Shown piece after piece: positions 1-11,522 of a DNA stretch of 64,000 nt. Where the stretch lies: NCBI GenBank assembly GCA_018398815.1, contig CM031600.1, forward strand, positions 46,530,115-46,594,114, in the 5' to 3' direction. Under the pieces are notes generated by a model, which was given only the letters and a program-made list of their open reading frames with translations, made no database searches and was not told where the DNA came from. The DNA comes from Conus ventricosus. Lineage: Eukaryota; Mollusca; Gastropoda; Neogastropoda; Conidae. The translations under genes were made by a program, and so were the position numbers. The stretch's first letter is position 1. Each line of letters starts with the position of its first letter.

Positions 1-70
1 CACGAACCAGACATCCAACCATTCATCCAACCAACCAACTCACACTTCCACCCACGACCTTGACCCTTAC

Positions 71-246
71 ATGGGGGGCGCCCTCTGTCTGGGACAGCGA
101 TCTCTGCGGTGTGGAACTGAAGGCGGGAGGCACTCGGGGAATGTTGCCACTGCTTGTTGTAGTCGTGGCCAGAGAGGTTGCTGCAGTGGTCGTGATGGAG
201 GTGGAGGTGGTGGGAACTCCACTGTTTGCAGCTGACGTTGTGGCCA
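71..246 (-). CDS. TUT4/7: TUT4/7-like uridylyltransferase, exon 11 (Ser/Thr-rich), haplotype A (intact)
   Basis: A 176-bp exon with acceptor ctatgcag and donor CAT|gtaagg. It is open in the phase expected from exon 10 and encodes ATTSAANSGVPTTSTS, a Thr-rich run, then NIPRVPPAFSSTPQRSLS. It has one base more than copy B. It is the last exon before the left end of the window; exons equivalent to those at 23.7-19.7 kb should follow to the left. Confidence 0.7.
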
Positions 247-742
247 CTGCATAGCACAATATCATCACGCTGCTGTCAAACTCATTCTACAACAAGCCAT
301 GTTCAGTGTTAACAGGTGTCCCTCACATTCACTCTACGATGACAAATGCATAGAGTTACCAGGTATCTATCACACTTATTCAGCATGCGCATCTGTTAGT
401 TTATTTGTGATTTATAACAGAAATTTGACAACTATTACAAAAAAACATCAACAACTGAAAAAACTACTTTTAGTAGGAAAATTCCTTTTTCTTAAACTAA
501 ACCAGTCCAAAGTGCCAGTGCTTGGACTGGTAAGACTATCTAAAATCTGTCATCATTGTTAGAATATGTGATAAAATCACCTGAAGACAGAGCATGGCTG
601 CCTATAGCTTGATAATTAAAACAATCTTACGCAGAATCCTTTCACCCACAGATGCTCTCATAATCTTTCTTTGCAAGAAAGCATAACCTGGGATTTAAAA
701 GACACCCTATCAAAACACTCACCCGCGCACAAACACAAGCAG

Positions 743-784
<42 letters not shown>

Positions 785-988
785 GCTGAACAACACCATG
801 GAAGTAGCATGAACCAGGGTAGAGTGATGACAGGGGATGGTGGGAGAAGGGACTGAGGTATGAAGGGAGGGAGGTGGAGTGGGCGGGGGAGCGAGGATAT
901 GGGTGGGGGAAGAGGCGGAGGTATGGGAAAGGCCGGAGTTTTTGAGATGAAAAGAAAAGTGAAGAAAGGAATATCAGAGAGCTGTTAC
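247..988. other. Intron 10, haplotype A
   Basis: Intron between exons 10 and 11, nearly identical to 30402-31004 except for an extra (CA)n block and about 110 bp of following sequence at 748-870. No gene or recognised repeat otherwise. Confidence 0.7.
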
Positions 989-1460
989 TGATTTCACAGA
1001 CCAGCTGCTGAAGGATCACAGACCCCTTTCCACACTCTTTTACCTTTAACTCTGGGGCTGTCTGTACTGGATGACTCCTCTCTTTCTTTTCCGAACCCTT
1101 CCTCTCCTCTGAAGACGCTGTCCAGAATCCTTTCCGCCGGCTGATGCCTGTGCCTGACTCTGTCGGCTGCCCTGACCTTTGCCCCTCCGTCTTGGCCCGA
1201 ACGAGACTCCACTTGTTTCTCTTGTCCTTCCCCCGAGGGGGGTCGGGGTTCTTTCCCCCCTTTGCCCTTTTCATTTGCGCCCCCCCCCCCCTGTTTCTTG
1301 ACATCCCTTCTCCTTTCTTGTTGCCCTGACCTTGCCCTCTTTTTTGGGACCTTTCCCTGGTTTGCTCTGATTTGGGGCCGGGGCCTGATTTTTGGGTCCC
1401 TTGGACGCTTCTTCGGTTTGATTGTCCTCGGGCTGGCCCTTTGTGTCTTGCGTTTGTTTT
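989..1460 (-). CDS. TUT4/7: TUT4/7-like uridylyltransferase, exon 10, haplotype A (degraded)
   Basis: Allelic to 31005-31492 but with many small indels and enlarged homopolymers, for example a long C run at about 1277-1290. No single frame spans it. Only the part nearest the donor (SSTDSPRVKGKRVWKG in a shifted frame) reads much like copy B. The damage continues into the neighbouring intron up to about 2.7 kb and looks like unpolished consensus rather than decay, because flanking sequence is nearly identical to copy B. Confidence 0.6.
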
Positions 1461-1789
1461 CTGCCAAGATTATTACTTTATAAGACCGGAACCAATCACT
1501 GATAGTTTTCTTGATGGTCCTCTCATCTTATCATCATTTTTATAATAACCCAATACATGATTTTTTTTTCGAAAATGCTACCAATTCAGCTTTTTTTGGT
1601 AAGCATTATCTTGTGGACTACTACCTCTGCCAAACCATGAACCAAAGTGTGTACAAAACAAATTTAACAAAAAGAAAAAAAAAAAAAAGGTTTTTTGGGG
1701 AAAATTTTTAGTATTTGCTGTGGCAGCTTTCTCTTTAGTGATGCCTATGATTACTTTCCCCTTTCACAGCACAAATCACATGCTTTCTG

Positions 1790-3110
1790 GTTTTTTTGTC
1801 CGGATGATTGTGCAGTTTTTACTAATATCCAAAACTTTCTACACTTTTATACGGCGCTTTCTTTTTGTGAACGATTAGGGAATTTCTTTACCCCATGCCA
1901 AAACTTTCCTCACACACTTACGTTGCGATTTCTTTTGTTAACGATTAGGGCATTTCTTTACCACATGCCAATTCTGCCTCACACACTTCTGATGTCGATT
2001 TCTGTTCTGCAATCGGTAGGACATCCTGACCAATTCTTTCCACAACACCAACTGTTTTCACCCTCGTTTTGGATCGGTTGGGACAGTCTTTGACCATGTC
2101 CCAATCTCGCCACAAAACACTTACTGTTTTTTTCTTTTTTTTGGTTTGGTTGGGACGTCTTTACCAACTCACTACACACACTTTGTTGTCGCTTTCGTTT
2201 TGTGTTTGGGGTTTGGGGAAATCTTTGACTAATCTCACCAATACACTACTTTTCGCTTTGTTTTGGTTTGGTTGGGGCAGTCTTTGACCAATCTCACACC
2301 ACTTACTGTTGTCGCTTTTTTTTTTGTGTTTTTGGGTTTGGGGCAGCCCTTTACCAATCTCACACAAAACCCTTACTGTGTCGCTTTTTTGTTTTGGTTG
2401 GGTTTGGGGCAGTCTTTGACCAAATTTACTACACACACTTACTGTTTTCGTTTCTGTTTTTTGTTTGGGGTTGGACAGTCTTTGACCAATCTCACTACAC
2501 CACTTACTGTTGTCGCTTTTTTGTTTTTGTTTTGGGTTTGGGGGAGTCTTTACCAAACTCACTACCAAACTTACTGTGTCCTTTTTTGTTTTGTGTTTGG
2601 TTGGGACAGTCTTTTCCAATCTCACTAAAACAAACTTACGTTTCGCTTTCTGTTTTTGTTTGGTTGGGACAGTCTTTGACCAATCTCACTACACAAACTT
2701 ACTGTTGTCACTTTCTGTTTTGTTTTTGGGTTTGGGGACAGTCTTTGACCAATCTCACCACACACACTTACTGTTGTCGCTTCTGTTTTGTGTTTGGTTG
2801 GGACAGTCTTTGACCAATCTCACTACACACACTTACTGTTGACGCTTTCTGTTTTGTGTTTGGTTGGGACAGTCTTTGACCAATCTCACTACACACACTT
2901 ACTGTTGTCATTTTCTGTTTTGCGATCGATTAGGACAGTCGTTGACCATGTGGCCAATCTTCCCACACACACACTTACTGTTGTCGCTTTGTGTCTTGTG
3001 ATCGGTTGGGATGCTCTTTGACCATGTGACTGATCTTGCCACATACACTTACTGTTGTCGCTTTCTGTTTTGTGATCGGTTGGGGCAGTCTTTGACCATG
3101 TGACCGATCT
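1790..3110 (-). repeat. Zinc-knuckle/splice-donor minisatellite, haplotype A
   Basis: Roughly 18-19 imperfect units of about 66-72 bp. Each repeats the last about 50 bp of exon 9 (gtcaaagactgtcccaacc on the minus strand) plus the donor and first intron bases (gtaagtgtgtgtgg). Units nearest the exon keep the most knuckle sequence; those between 1.8 and 2.7 kb are distorted by long T and G runs. The exon itself is the rightmost unit. Confidence 0.85.
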
Positions 3111-3182
3111 TGCCACACAAGCGACATCCTCGGTCATTGGGGGCTTCCCATCCATCAGCAGTTTGGGGTCAAAGAAGTACTC
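3053..3182 (-). CDS. TUT4/7: TUT4/7-like uridylyltransferase, exon 9 (zinc knuckle), haplotype A
   Basis: Same 130 bp as 32534-32663, including the same frame change between EYFFDPKLLMDGKPPMTED and CRLCGKIGHMVKDCP. Donor CAACA|gtaagtg. The following intron is the longer of the two knuckle-derived repeat arrays. Confidence 0.85.
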
Positions 3183-3269
3183 CTGGAATACACAGCATCC
3201 TTCAGGTTCTATGTCACTGGACAGCTGAGCTGGCATTCATTCAACTCATTAAGAAAAGAAAAGTGTGTG

Positions 3270-3327
3270 CATGCACGTGTGTGTGTGTGAGAGTGTGTGT
3301 GTGGGGTGCGCGCGCTCATGTGCGTGT

Positions 3328-3374
<47 letters not shown>

Positions 3375-3440
3375 AGTGTGAGTGTGTGTGTGTGTTTTGT
3401 GTGTGCAAGTGTGAGTGTGAGTGTGTGGTGGTGTTGTTGT
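3270..3440. repeat. GT microsatellite, haplotype A
   Basis: Interrupted (GT)n within the intron right of exon 9. The allelic tract at 32745-32890 is shorter. Confidence 0.9.
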
Positions 3441-4590
3441 TGTCTTTAATTTAACATCTATCCACATAGTGATATTAGACAGAGTGTGGTGTGTGTGTGG
3501 TGTGTGTGTATACCTGCCTTTTGTGTGGAGAAGGTAAAGGGGAAGGAATTGGGGTCGAATACTTGAGTGTGCATACTGCATTTCTCTGATGATTTGTTCT
3601 TTTCTATTTGTTGATTCAGCTTCTAAATACTCACAGCGTGTATTACATTGACAAAAGTGCAATATGTGTGGAATGTTAATTAATTTTCCTTGTGTGTGTG
3701 CAGTGTGTGTACGAGATGTTTGTGTGTGCACATTATGCATTCATCCTACTATTTAGTTAACACATTCCTTTCATAAACTGTTATTAATGATGTGGTGTAT
3801 TGCACAGTGATGATACTGAACGTGCAGTATGATATGCACAATGCTTTACTCATTTTTCAAATGGGTATTATTAATTCATATGATGTGTCCACCTTTCAGT
3901 CTAGTGTCACATTTTGTTTCAACTGGCACATCTGACATATTTTCTCTTGCACCCTCCCTCCACACACATACACACACACATTATCCTCCCCACCCACCCC
4001 ACTTCTTTCCTTTTTTTTTATTTACTTAATTTTTTTTTCTTTTAAATTAGTTACTTTCATTAAATTTATTCATCCACTTATTTATTATAATTACTACCAC
4101 TATCATTATTATCATTACTATCCCTTTTATATATATACACACAAAATTTTCATTTAATTTATATATATATAATATATATATATATATAACTCCCCCCCCC
4201 CCCCCCCCCCCTCAGCATTATTATCAACCCACCTTAACCACAACCGTCACATATATCACACCACCCCACTAACTAGCTACACAACCCCATCGTCTCACCC
4301 CCCCCTCCCTCCACGTACCCCCCCCCCTCCTTTTCCTCTCCCATAATCCCCTCTGTCGTTTCTGTCTGGCGGCCATTCTTCCGACCACGTGGACAACAGA
4401 CAAGTCACTCTTCGTTCTTTGTTTGTAGTGTCCTAAATGTTAAACGTGATCTGTTTTTTTGCCTGAAGAAGACCCAAGAGGTCGAAATGCATCGTGTCTT
4501 GTCCTGTGCTTTGTTTGTCAATGTCCCTGGCGGTAACTAACCCCCTCTCTTTCTAAATTTTGCTTCGTTCTCCGCCATCAGTCACTCCAT
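3440..4590. other. Intron 8, haplotype A
   Basis: AT-rich intron with C-runs (4187-4212) and TA repeats; apart from the hammerhead-like core and the 33-bp repeat I see nothing gene-like. Allelic to 32890-33960. Confidence 0.7.
4463..4498 (+). ncRNA. Hammerhead-ribozyme-like core, haplotype A
   Basis: CTGAAGA, a self-complementary GACC/GGTC stem with a CAAGA loop, then GAAA, a short possible stem (ATGC/GTGT) and GTC. This matches the hammerhead order CUGANGA - stem II - GAAA - stem III - UH. Stem I is not convincing. Such motifs are known from Penelope-like elements and retrozymes; the host repeat here is not identified. Confidence 0.35.
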
Positions 4591-4852
4591 TTTGAAATAT
4601 TTTCTATTATAAGAAAAGGCACATCTGACATATTTTCTCTTATAAGATAAGGCACATCTGACATATTTTCTCTTATAAGATAAGGCACATCTGACATATT
4701 TTCTCTTATAAGATAAAGCACATCTGACATATTTTCTCTTACAAGATAAGGCACATCTGACATATTTTCTCTTATAAGATAAAGCACATCTGACATATTT
4801 TCTCTTATAAGATAAGGCACATCTGACATATTTTCTCTTATAAGATAACAAA
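4591..4852. repeat. 33-bp tandem repeat, haplotype A (about 8 units)
   Basis: The unit is ggcacatctgacatattttc followed by tcttataagataa, nearly perfect. A period of 33 keeps long frames open, so ORFs across it are artefacts. The allelic site has about two units. A single related segment occurs at 3926-3948. Confidence 0.95.
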
Positions 4853-4951
4853 CTTTATCTCCTTATGAACAATGTCCAACAGACTGCTAGAAAAGTCGAC
4901 CTCCATGAATTCTTACACCCAACAGAAAGCTTGACCACCTGCAGCACTTAC

Positions 4952-5052
4952 AGAGGGGTTTCGGTACCGATGTATGATGTCCCTTTTAAGGTGAAAGGGA
5001 GTACCAAAATGCAGGCGTCCAATCGCAAAGGTCTTGAAAATGTAGTTGTTCA
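4952..5052 (-). CDS. TUT4/7: TUT4/7-like uridylyltransferase, exon 8, haplotype A (intact)
   Basis: A 101-bp exon, entered in phase 1 and leaving in phase 0. With the preceding A it forms M, then NNYIFKTFAIGRLHFGTPFH and KRDIIHRYRNPS. It matches the MT(N)(F/Y)I...FGTPF block of TUT4/7. Acceptor tttgcag and donor TCT|gtaagt. This copy is open, unlike the one at 34120-34219, so it is the better reference for the protein. Confidence 0.9.
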
Positions 5053-5658
5053 CTGCAAAACAAACAAAACTCAACTGTAACATCACATAAAGCCAGGCAT
5101 ACATGGTTCGCCTAAGTTCTGTTTATCTTACTCAGACAAACACAAACATCACTCACGCATATATTTTCATCCATCTGCCTAAACACATGTCAATCACCAC
5201 GGACGCAAAACTGCAGACTGCAAAGAGGTCAAGAGGGGAGATAATCATCTCACCTCACTTTCTGACTGTTCACATTTATTACAGTCCTGTTCCCTTGTTC
5301 AGGTCCCTGACCCTCCTAGGCAGCGCAATCACTGCAGCTACAGGAAAACTGTTCAGCTGGCTGGACTGTCCTCCCTATGTTATCAGCTATGGCAACTTGC
5401 CATTGACCACAGTTCAACCCACAGTCTGCATGAAGACTTCATCCGCACGTGAACCACCGTGTGTGTGCTTAAAACTTGACAGTTTGACACTACCAGCAAT
5501 GATGTGTGCTGAACAGACAGTCAACCTGTGAATAAGAAGCAGATGGAGAATCAATCATATCAACAGGAGATGGTGAAAACCCTTCATATGTACAATGGAA
5601 ATCTTACCTTGTGAAAGGTAAAGACACTTATCCTGTTTCCTCTGAATCTAGAACAAGC

Positions 5659-8600
5659 AAAAAGGAATTTTACCACAAAATGTTGTCTGATGATACACTT
5701 ACCTGTCCAGACATGTTGCCTTAACCAATGACATACATCAGGATTCCCATAAAAAAAATTTAAAAAATGAAGTTCAGGAGCTAAATCATCCCTTTAACCA
5801 TAAGGCCAACAGCAGCAGTCTCCCTTGGTGAGTTCATACCCGATTCACCCTGACAGTCTGAATTCAGTTTATGCCCCTATTCCGCACTTTCGGGGAGGGA
5901 AGAGAGTGTCCAGTGTTTAACAGAAAGAATATCATAGAACTACTTTCTGTAATAAATATTCGTTTCCTTCATACTTGCCTGTCCAAACAAATGCCTGAAT
6001 ATCAAAAAGGATGGAGGAGAAAACCAGTCCAATCCTCAGACTCACATACACATGAGGCTGACCATAACTCTTCCAGAGCTCTGTGCCAAAAGCTAATGGT
6101 CCTGAAGTCTCAGGACTGTCTCCTGGAGCCTAAAGGATGTCCCTGCTCTAGCTCATGGCTCCACTAGCATAAGTCATATATGAGAAAATAAAATGAGCCA
6201 AGGTCAGGAAAAGGAAAGGACCCAACCAATCAGACTTTACGTGCCAATGCAAGCAACTGCTGCCCAACAGTCAGGCGTCAGTCACACTGAGACACACAGA
6301 AATGTCAAATATGATAATAGCTGAGGGAAAAAGATGACAGTAATATAATGGGTGTACTAAAAACACCAAATTTACATTGTAAAAGGACCAATACATATGT
6401 TATCAGATAATTGCATGGGGCATTCCACTGGTCACCTGATGTTAAGGGGCTTTAAGGTATAAACATAAAATTTGACCTCCTGGCACTAGCCCAGGAGCAA
6501 CTATGTACCAGTGAGACAAAAAAAGGGTGTTCACGAACACCAAATTCATGTGGTAAAAAGGCACCAAGATACAAACGTAAGGGAGCAACCAAGGGGTGTG
6601 CCAGAACACCCAATATACTTGGCTAACCAGGTGCAGATCAAAGAGGACTACAGAGCTATTTCACAGATGGCCGTGCCAATAAAAATGCTCAGAGTAAATA
6701 GGAGAAGTGGCGAACCCAGACAAATACCCAGGTTCTTGTGTGGATCATGCTGCATGTAAACAAAAGTAAAGGAGTACACCACGACCACTCAGACATTGCT
6801 TGGCGACAGTTGGGGTCCCCACGGGAGTCAGTCCAAGAGTGTGCCATGAACAGTCAAACTAACCTGGTGAAAGGCAACATCTGTAAACAAGTAACGACAC
6901 AGCCACAGCCCCTCTGATGGCAAAATATGTGTCTCAGTGTTGACTCGGCAGGTTTCCCTCTTTCTCTTTTTCATCTGACACATAAAAGAGAGAAAGGGGT
7001 ACTAAAGCTTTCCCTTGGAAAAGGAGCCTTGCGAGCCACCACTATTCCTGCTAGACAGTCCAGAACTTCCATGTCCTCTGCCATGTCTCTTTGGTAAAAC
7101 CTGTCAAAGGTGGTCATCCATCTCCAGCCAGCAGCCTGACATAGGTCAGTGACTGCCATGTTTCGCCAGAGGGCGTAACTGGTGGACAGAGCCCAGACTT
7201 CATGTGCCCTGATATCTTTCCTCTATGGGGGGGAATGGTTTCTGGCCTTAGACATAAGCCTGGAGGATGACCTGCGCAAGCCAAGAACTTATTGTCTGGG
7301 GTTTCACAGCAGCACCCAGCCTGTCACGCTGTAACCGCATGTCACAGGAGCCTAACTCTGTCCTCTGAAGACACTCCTTCAGTGCTCTGACAAGACAGTT
7401 AACCTGCTCCACCTTCAAACGTCTTGGCCTGGGGCAGTACAACAAAGCGGCCAGCGGAGGCAAGGTTATCATCAGGGGTCGCTCTTCGGGCTTCACGGTC
7501 ATGGCCAGGAAAGTCAGTCACATGGACAAAGTGATCCTGCCACTTCAAGGACTATGGGTCCCTGAAAAAGGGAGGGACTTCACTGACCCTGCAAGCCGAG
7601 GCCAGGGTGACCATAAAGCAGGTCTTTAGGATGAGGTTCCTGATACAGCATTCAGCGATGGGCTCAAAGTCTCCCAAGGCCAGTTACTCCAGGACAATGG
7701 AAGGCTCAACTTCGGACACCTGTTTCGTCTATGGAAGCCCAATGCAGCACATAAGACCAACTCAGTCAAAAATGGATTATACATGATATCAATGTCTCTG
7801 ACCATCAGCCTGAAGGTTTTTGCAATACCTGTCCTAAAGTCTCTCAAGGTGCTGGCTTTCCTCCCGAGACCTGGAGGTCCTCAATAAATTGAGCAATGTC
7901 TTCAGTCTCCTCTCTGCTTGTAAAACCCAGTGGTTTGCCCTTCCAAACCACTGACCCCCCTTGGAGTCACCTCTTCCTGGTAACTCTCCATGCTAGCACT
8001 TGACAAGGTGGCAGACTCAACCGAGGCGACCCTGGCAAACGTTCAGATGCCAGCCGCTCTTCATCACAAGGTGCCCGGGGGTAGAGGGCACAGAGCATAC
8101 TGGGGGAGGACGCTGGCCTGTCTCCATTGGACCTGGGAGCATAGGCTGAACGGTGAAGCAGGAAGCGTCTGTCGCTGCCCTTGCCAAAACCGGCAGAATG
8201 TCGAGACATTCAAGACAAGAGCCAAAAAGTGTGCACCATGTTGAATTGGTCCAACTCTTGCTCGAGTTGCATGGAAGGAATGGAGAAAAGCCAGAACAGC
8301 TGACATAGGTTTCATGTGTGTGAGCTTTCCGACATGACGAGCAGGCTCTGGAAGTATGAGGATGAGAAGAAACGCCAGCTGATTTGGTAGATGCCAGGGT
8401 GCTCTGCGATGACGGTGACTGTAATGGCGATGACAAGTGCAGGTGTTTGGTATTTTCTCCATTGGCCAACATGAAGTGTTTTCCTCCTGAAAGGAGAAGG
8501 CTGGCTCAAACGACTGTTTCAGAGAATTCAAGATGGAAAACGAACTCAAGAAGTCCTGTCAAGGGTGTGTTTTCTCGCTGTGGAAAAGTAAAAATCTGAA

Positions 8601-8810
8601 TCCAGGTTGTTATGGTGAACCAAGTATGATCCCACTAAGGGAGATTACTCATGTTGGTCTGATGGTTAAACGGAAAAGTTGGCTCCCCACATACAATCTT
8701 TTTATGGTATCATGATGTATGGCGTTGTTCCATGCCTAGTGGAGATAAGGCATTGGTCTGGACAGGTAGGTACAAAGAGAAAACATTCTACAGAAAACCG
8801 TTATAAACCA
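5659..8810 (-). mobile_element. Older DIRS-like element (DIRS-2), copy A
   Basis: The ends are inverted relative to each other: 5700-5830 (tacctgtccagac, then ctttaacca and agtctccctt) matches the complement of 8630-8790. An internal complementary region lies at about 5930-6020. Between them, minus-strand recombinase remnants are readable: VKPQTISSWLAQVILQAY (7248-7502), ALWRNMAVTDLCQAAGW and FDRFYQRDMA with the nucleophilic Tyr (6971-7200). In the HxxR position the sequence reads AHEVWAL, without the Arg. Frames are broken; RT and RNase H are not recognised, so it is internally deleted. Present in both haplotypes. Confidence 0.75.
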
Positions 8811-8818
8811 AAACTTAC

Positions 8819-8866
8819 TTTTCCTTGACAGTCCACCTCCCAGGTTATGATTCAAGTCAAAGGGGT
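8819..8866 (-). CDS. TUT4/7: TUT4/7-like uridylyltransferase, exon 7, haplotype A
   Basis: A 48-bp micro-exon identical in protein to 39012-39059 (DPFDLNHNLGGGLSRK). Acceptor gttgtttcag, donor AAAA|gtaagt. The inverted terminal region of an old DIRS element ends immediately beyond the donor, in the intron to the left. Confidence 0.88.
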
Positions 8867-9785
8867 CTGAAACAACACAAAGAGAGACAGACATTTTTTG
8901 TTACACCCCCGTGTGATGTCCACAGCCACCAAACAGAATGTGGCAGACAGACACAGCCATCCCAGGAGATTACAGGGGAGGGAACCTGTCTCACTACACA
9001 TTGATACCACTGATGACAACGCATTAAGATGTACAATGAAAATATCAGTCTGTATAGTATGTGCCAGTAGGATACAAACTCAGTATATCTGACTACAAAC
9101 TCGATGTAACAACTGAGCCAGCATGTATAAAAAAAAAAAGTTAAAAAAAAACACAGAAAAAAAAACCCAGTGTGCTTTTTATTCCTACTGCAGCTGTAGA
9201 TGATAATGTTAATGTCTTTTAGTCTCTCACCTTCTTTAGGACAAGTTGTCAGAGACTACTGCTTCATCAATAATCCATAAATGCAGCATAAAACAAAGAT
9301 ATTCTTCCACCCATAACATTTTGTATTCACCATTGGTGTCCAAGGCAAAAATACTGTTACAGCATGTGCTCACATGCACCCAGATGCGCTCAAACACCAA
9401 TGCACTTATCTAAACAAGCAGACATCCATACTCAAACAGACATGTACCAATACCCACACATTCAAACATACACACACTCACCATCCACGCACAGGCACAG
9501 ACAAGACTGATACTTCATGAATGCTTACTCCCTCCCCCCTCCACACACACATGCAAACACATATAGTGACCTCAAAATCTCTCTACATTATCCTAACAAA
9601 CGAAAAACAAAACAAAAAAATAAAAAAAAGAAAAAGAAAAGAAAAGAAATCCAGAAAAAGCAGTAACAGTCTTCTCGGTTTCACCATTTCATCCCAACTC
9701 TTCCCCACCCACCCTCCGTCCACGATGTAGAGTCCTCCCGACCCTCCATCTCCACCCCCTCTCCCTGTTCCAATCTCCCCCTCAC
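8867..9785. other. Intron 6, haplotype A
   Basis: Intron between exons 6 and 7. It holds A-runs near 9130 and CA-rich sequence at 9360-9570. Position about 9024-9036 is the empty site of the haplotype-B I-like insertion. Confidence 0.75.
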
Positions 9786-9957
9786 CCTCAACGGCGATGT
9801 TGTTTCCGTTCCACATCTTCTCGAACTTGGAGAGTGGCGCCAACTGCCTGATGCTGATGACCATGGTCCTCCAGTCGAAGCGCTCCATGTAGTAGCGCAG
9901 GAAGCCCAGCCACAGCTCTGCCAGGTCCTGCCGGTTCTTCCCACTCTCCCTCCACAC
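9786..9957 (-). CDS. TUT4/7: TUT4/7-like uridylyltransferase, exon 6, haplotype A
   Basis: Same length (172 bp), phase and splice borders as 42493-42664, encoding the PAP-associated domain start (LAELWLGFLRYYMERFDWR). No coding difference is evident; the acceptor tract reads gcagccccag instead of gcagcctcag. On the inferred primary haplotype it is spliced from exon 5 at 51093-51170, with contig 1 joined directly to contig 4. Confidence 0.9.
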
Positions 9958-10091
9958 CTGGGGCTGCACACACACAACGCAGGTTTCCTGTCCTTTACAG
10001 TTAATCTGCATGGCGTCATACCATATTGTATTTATTGCATTGTGTTGTACTGTAAGCCGTGTTCAGATGTAGATCAGAGAAGGGGGTGGGC

Positions 10092-10145
10092 AGGGTCTGC
10101 TGGTTCTTCCCATTGCCTCTAAACACCTAGGGCTGCGCAAGCACA
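10092..10145 (-). repeat. Degenerate echo of exon 6 start, haplotype A
   Basis: gtctgctggttcttcccattg followed by cacctagggctgcgcaagcac is a diverged copy of the exon 6/acceptor junction at 9925-9975. It lies about 170 bp upstream of the real exon and is followed by a repeated gcgtcatac motif, so a local tandem duplication of exon edge and intron occurred. Confidence 0.75.
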
Positions 10146-10453
10146 TCGTATGTTTGCAGCAGTTTACAATAAATCTGTACGGCGTCATACTGTATTGTAT
10201 GTTGTATACAGATGTAGATCAGAGGAGAGGGGGAGGGGGAACATGGTCTGTCTAATGCTGAGCAATGCCATGCTTTGGGAGAAAAAAAATGTATATAGTA
10301 TAAAGCCACTTGGTCTGGGGCGATATGTGGCAGGCCCTGTTTATTTGCTTGATGACGAATGCTTCTCTATGTTTTACCATGTACGTTTGGTGTTCGTGAT
10401 GCACCTTTTACATTTCTGTCATTTCTATGTGTACATCTGCTGTTCTGCTTTTT

Positions 10454-11356
10454 GTAATGTAATGTAATGTAAAAGGATATTTATAGAGTGCTCGCAAGAG
10501 CCCAAAGCACATACTACAGAAACATGATAAAATACTACTTCTAACTCAAAGCGCGCACACACACACACACAGACACACACACACACACGCGCGAGCACGC
10601 GCACACACCACACACACACCACACACACAAACACAAACGCACATGAAAAAACAAAACACACACACACACGCAGACAGACACACAAGCGCATCAAAAGAAG
10701 CAGCCTCTCGCACAGAGATAAGTAGATATCGTTAATCAGTCAAGAGGAAAAGATGTGTATTTAGGGAGGTTTTAAAAGTCTTTAAAGAGTCTGTGTTACG
10801 CAGAGAAGAAGGCAGACCATTCCACAGAGCAAGTGCCTGGTAAGAGAAAGATCGTTGGCCTGAAGTTTTCAGGCGAGCAGAGGGAAGCCGAAGCAGATGA
10901 GAATTGGTGGATGAGCGTAAGTTGTGAGACGGAACATAGAAATGAATGAGGTCAGAGAGGTAGGAGGGAGCCAGATTATTCAGTGACTTGAAAACCAGGA
11001 GAACTTTAAAGTCAATGTGAGACTGAATAGCGAGTCAGTGTAAGGATGGCAGAATTGGTGATATGTGATCAGATCTAGAGGAGCGGGAGATCAGACGGGC
11101 GGCATTGTTCTGAACTTTTTGAAGTTTCGAGATGAGCCTTGAGGGACAACTGGCAAGGACGGAGTTACAACAGTCAAACCGAGACAGAACAAAAGCACAG
11201 TTTTAGAGTCTTCAGGGCATTTTGAGTGAGAAAGCGGCGAACTGGGCAGATTCTATGAAGTTCAAGGTAGCAGGACTTGCACACATTAGAGATATGTTGT
11301 TTGAAAGAAAGATTTTGGTCGAGTGTAACGCTTAGGTTATGAACAGACACCGACAG
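10454..11356 (-). mobile_element. L2/CR1-like LINE, 3' part, haplotype A
   Basis: Minus-strand 3' portion of the LINE described at 45191-47310, with a short TAATG-type tail at 10454-10471 and the same (CA)n tract at 10550-10640. It is interrupted by the DIRS-1 insertion at 11357 and resumes at 17740. Confidence 0.85.
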
Positions 11357-11375
11357 TTTGGCGTCATATACTGTA

Positions 11376-11522
11376 CCATGTCAGACAATAGCATTCACGG
11401 CAGTTAGTCAGCTCTGCCAGGCCGAAGTTTTTGTGTGGCTAATGCAGTAATAAGACAGTCACGTGATGCCCACCCGCTTCCGCCGTAGGAAGAAGCCAGT
11501 GTCAACCTCCCGTACCTCATTC
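11376..11522 (+). repeat. DIRS-1 left inverted terminal repeat
   Basis: Starts CCATGTCAGACAATAGC and runs to CCGTACCTCATTC. It is the reverse complement of 17551-17696 with about one indel and a few mismatches. It is preceded by a 19-bp outer extension, 11357-11375. Confidence 0.92.

Noticed and set aside
2161..2842. Phe/Leu/Trp-rich ORFs on the plus strand at 2.1-3.0 kb
   Set aside because: Antisense reading of the knuckle/donor minisatellite in a corrupted stretch; period keeps frames open.
4578..4851. Repeated peptide ORFs at 4.6-4.85 kb
   Set aside because: Artefact of the 33-bp tandem repeat; unit number differs between alleles.
4591..4852. CRISPR-like array
   Set aside because: Direct repeats without unique spacers, in an animal intron.
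7967..8549. Open frames of 80-160 codons at 8.0-8.5 and 38.2-38.7 kb
   Set aside because: Overlapping frames inside the DIRS-2 element without a recognisable domain; kept only as part of that element.
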